The notes beneath the pieces are model-generated. The model had not been told where the DNA came from. It searched no databases and saw nothing but the letters and a program-made list of their open reading frames with translations. A DNA stretch of 5,027 nucleotides, taken from positions 1-5,027 of the forward strand of contig JBKPBQ010000223.1 of the NCBI GenBank assembly GCA_046726955.1, read 5' to 3'. The DNA is from CAVPGH01 sp046726955. Its GTDB lineage: Bacteria; Acidobacteriota; Vicinamibacteria; Fen-336. Made by a program: the position numbers and the translations under genes. This document shows positions 3,013 to 5,027 of the stretch, in pieces. The stretch's first letter is position 1; each line of letters starts with the position of its first letter.

Positions 3013-5027
3013 AGATGTCGCTGGTCCCCGATCTGGTCACCAAGAGGAGGGAGCCATCGGGCGTGAGGCCCGTGGTGTCGAAAACCTTGACGGTTGGGCC
3101 CAGATCCGCAAGACCGAATACCCGCTCGACTCTTCTATCCGCGACCGCCACGCGAAGCACCTCGGTCACCTGGGTTCCGAGGTTGTTGACATACACGTAT
3201 CGACCATCCGGCGACCATTGCACGTTATGGCACAGGGGACGGCAGGCACCTGCGAAGCCCATTCCGATTCCAGGTCCCGCGAAGTCGCTCCATTTGCCCG
3301 TCTCGAAATCGAAGATCATCAGCTTGTGTCCGTCGAGAGCCGTGGCGACCACGTGGCGTCCGTCGGGGGACAAGGCGGGAGCAAAGAGCCCTTCGGAATG
3401 GGGAAGAGTGGAGACCTGCTTCGTTTCCAGGTCGACGAGGTGAATGGCCTTCGGCAGGCCCGCTTCCGCGATGCCGTCAGGGGGGCGACCGAAGATCAAG
3501 GAATGGCCGTCCGGCGACCAGTCCACGTCGACCTCGTGGCGTTCGCCCGGCAGCACCTGCTCCGGTGCCCCACCCTCGCTGGAAACGACATAGGCCTTTT
3601 CCGGTTTGCCGGGCAGTGTCCCGCTGAACCCGATGCGCTTCCCGTCGGGTGACCAGCGAGGGAGGTAGACCCCCATCGGTGGGGCGGTGAGCTGCAAGGC
3701 TTGACTGCCGTCGGGCCGGCTTCGTTTCAGGATTTCTTTTCTTCCTTGCACCTCTACGTACGCCACCCACTGGCCATCCGGCGAGAAACGGTCCCCGAGG
3801 CCTCTGGGTAAGGCAGTTGCCGCGAGCCGCCGCGAACGGGGATCGTACTGGACCACCTGGAGAGTAACCCGCTCTCTTACGGCGAACAGCTTCTTCCCAT
3901 CGAGGCTCGGGGTGGCGACAACGGACGCGTCCGAGTCGCTGAGCAGCCGCCTCGGCTTCCAGCTCCTGCCACGGAAGAGGGACCCTGCTTCGTCCAGCAT
4001 CCATAGGTCCGCGCCTTCCTCATGACGTGCCGAGAACACGAAGCTCCTTCCGTCCCCGGCCCAGCTTCCGCAGGACCAATCCTGCGGTCGTTCGTCCCAC
4101 TGAAGCGGCAAGGCGTGGAGATCCGTTCCGTCGGCAGCAACCTCCCACAGGGACCACTCGTGGCTCTCGGTCTCATGGAGGGTGAAGCGCAGCTGCCGTC
4201 CGTCAGGCGACCAGCGGATCCAGTAGGCCCGGCCCGGCGTCCTGGCAAGCATTCGTGCCTGCTCTCCGTCACTTCTGGCCAGGTACAGCTCCTCGCCCCG
4301 GGCGTAGACCAGCGAGCGGCCATCGGGCGACCAGGCGGCGGCCTGACCGATCAGGTCCCCCAGCCGCCGGGCGGCGCCGCCGCTTGTCGGCACGGACCAC
4401 AGTGCCCCTTCCGTCTGCGCAATCGAGGGCCAGTCTTTGACCAGGAGCCGGCCGCCCTCTGGCGAGAGATCGAGCAAGAGGCTGCTCTTCACGGGGCCGG
4501 GAACGTGGACCACATCGCCTCCCTCGGTCGACACGTACGCCAGCCCCGGGCCAGCTTCTCCGTCCGTGAAGTAGATCCTGGCGCCATCCGTGAGGATGGC
4601 GGAGGGGCCTCCCCAGGTCGCCGCCATCACGGTGCCGATGAAGGTCAACTGTGTGGATCCTGTGATCTGCGGTGTCGGCGGCGGACGCAGCCACCGCGAC
4701 ACCAGAAGCGATGCTGCGAATAGACCTGCGACAGTTACCGCGACCAATAGCGGCCGCCGGGCCATCGCCGCGAGGTGTCCTCGCCGCGACAACGCTGTCG
4801 GTTTCGTGGGACCGGTTTCCCTGCCCGTCTCCAGAGCGAAGGCCAGATCGCGCGCCGACTGGAAGCGCTCCTCGGGCCCCTTCTCGAGGCAGCGCCGCAC
4901 CAGCCGCTCCAGCCCGGGAGGAGCGTCGGCCTTCGCCACCTCCGGCGGGTCCTCCCTGAGGATCGCCGTCATGACCTCCGCGCTCGTTTCGCCACGAAAA
5001 GGCCGCGTCCCCGAGAGCATCTCGTAG
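2987..5027 (-). CDS. Transmembrane Ser/Thr protein kinase with C-terminal PD40/TolB-like beta-propeller (N-terminus outside window)
   Basis: The frame is open to the right edge (Y-E before the Met at 5020), so the kinase N-lobe, HRD and DFG motifs lie outside. Numbering from 5020: residues 1-28 (YEMLSGTRPFRGETSAEVM, then ILREDPPE) are kinase subdomain X, and 37-64 (LERLVRRCLEKGPEERFQSA, then RDLAFALE) are subdomain XI with its conserved Arg52. A basic stretch (79-89) precedes one membrane helix at about 90-108 and a Pro-rich linker. From about 120 to 677 there is a propeller with repeated [W/F/L]SPDG motifs. The positive-inside rule puts the kinase in the cytoplasm and the propeller outside. 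The family is known as a sensor-kinase architecture; the ligand and phosphorylation targets are unknown. The stop TGA is at 2989-2987. Downstream come a broken kinase start and, after 382 bp, the ECF sigma gene. A wholly soluble TolB-like protein is excluded by the kinase tail. Confidence 0.92.
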   Translation of the reverse strand, partial: YEMLSGTRPFRGETSAEVMTAILREDPPEVAKADAPPGLERLVRRCLEKGPEERFQSARDLAFALETGRETGPTKPTALSRRGHLAAMARRPLLVAVTVAGLFAASLLVSRWLRPPPTPQITGSTQLTFIGTVMAATWGGPSAILTDGARIYFTDGEAGPGLAYVSTEGGDVVHVPGPVKSSLLLDLSPEGGRLLVKDWPSIAQTEGALWSVPTSGGAARRLGDLIGQAAAWSPDGRSLVYARGEELYLARSDGEQARMLARTPGRAYWIRWSPDGRQLRFTLHETESHEWSLWEVAADGTDLHALPLQWDERPQDWSCGSWAGDGRSFVFSARHEEGADLWMLDEAGSLFRGRSWKPRRLLSDSDASVVATPSLDGKKLFAVRERVTLQVVQYDPRSRRLAATALPRGLGDRFSPDGQWVAYVEVQGRKEILKRSRPDGSQALQLTAPPMGVYLPRWSPDGKRIGFSGTLPGKPEKAYVVSSEGGAPEQVLPGERHEVDVDWSPDGHSLIFGRPPDGIAEAGLPKAIHLVDLETKQVSTLPHSEGLFAPALSPDGRHVVATALDGHKLMIFDFETGKWSDFAGPGIGMGFAGACRPLCHNVQWSPDGRYVYVNNLGTQVTEVLRVAVADRRVERVFGLADLGPTVKVFDTTGLTPDGSLLLVTRSGTSDIYALDWRVP
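3053..4333 (-). repeat. PD40 (WSPDG) propeller repeats, visible also as degenerate DNA repeats
   Basis: Counting from the Met at 5020, [W/F/L][S/T]PDG occurs at residues 230, 270, 412, 456, 501, 550, 602 and 652. Degenerate copies lie at 185 (LSPEG), 320 (WAGDG) and 371 (PSLDG). Spacing is about 40-50 residues, as expected for propeller blades. On the plus strand the same signal appears as recurring C-C-[A/G]-T-C-[C/G]-G-G-C-G-A-C-C-A blocks, for example at 3506-3520 and 4319-4333. The DNA repetition is therefore explained by the protein. Confidence 0.85.
4697..4753 (-). other. Single membrane-spanning segment of the kinase-propeller protein
   Basis: Residues 90-108 (PLLVAVTVAGLFAASLLVS) are uncharged and hydrophobic, about 19 residues long, enough for one helix. 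Five basic residues (R79, R80, H82, R88, R89) lie on the kinase side and only R109 and R112 on the propeller side, supporting kinase-in and propeller-out. Confidence 0.85.

Noticed and set aside
3053..4333. Recurring CCATCCGGCGACCA-like blocks, which could suggest a repeat array or CRISPR
   Set aside because: They are degenerate, lie at irregular distances and all encode the WSPDG motif in frame, so the protein repeat explains them.
4022..4723. 233-codon plus-strand frame opposite the kinase-propeller gene
   Set aside because: Antisense to a clear propeller with WSPDG repeats; its composition and lack of motifs fit a shadow frame.

Overview
The window is GC-rich bacterial DNA, densely coding, with G/C strongly preferred at third codon positions. 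Its gene families are an ECF sigma factor of the Sigma70_ECF/TIGR02999 type, a transmembrane Ser/Thr kinase with a TolB/PD40 propeller, and an EthD-fold protein. Together they suggest Acidobacteriota or a similar GC-rich phylum rich in kinase-propeller receptors. This assignment is inference from gene content; there is no rRNA or other marker gene here.

Layout, left to right. (1) Positions 1-1109, plus strand: C-terminal half of an MMPL/RND-type membrane transporter, open at the left edge. (2) Positions 1106 to about 1582, minus strand: a GNAT N-acetyltransferase meeting the transporter tail to tail, with both stop codons sharing the same CTAG; its start is unresolved. (3) 1632-1952, minus: a small EthD-family protein. 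(4) 1990-2604, minus: an ECF sigma factor. (5) 2605-2986: a scrambled stretch with no intact gene. It holds the sigma upstream region, a 40-codon plus-strand ORF that looks like the beginning of a lost gene, and on the minus strand the first ~45 codons of a second Ser/Thr kinase, broken just after its glycine-rich loop. (6) 2987-5027, minus: the end of a kinase domain, one membrane segment and a long PD40 beta-propeller, open at the right edge.

How they may work together: the kinase-propeller protein looks like a one-pass receptor with a cytoplasmic kinase and an extracytoplasmic propeller. ECF sigma factors of this family are often encoded beside Ser/Thr kinases, so receptor and sigma factor may form a signalling pair. 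The 382-bp scarred gap between them means they need not share a transcript. Sigma, EthD and GNAT genes are close together on one strand and could be one operon. The transporter is convergent and probably belongs to a separate unit running in from the left.

No tRNA, rRNA, CRISPR array, insertion sequence or complete mobile element was seen. The most unusual part is the 2.6-3.0 kb scar, followed by the start-less GNAT gene.
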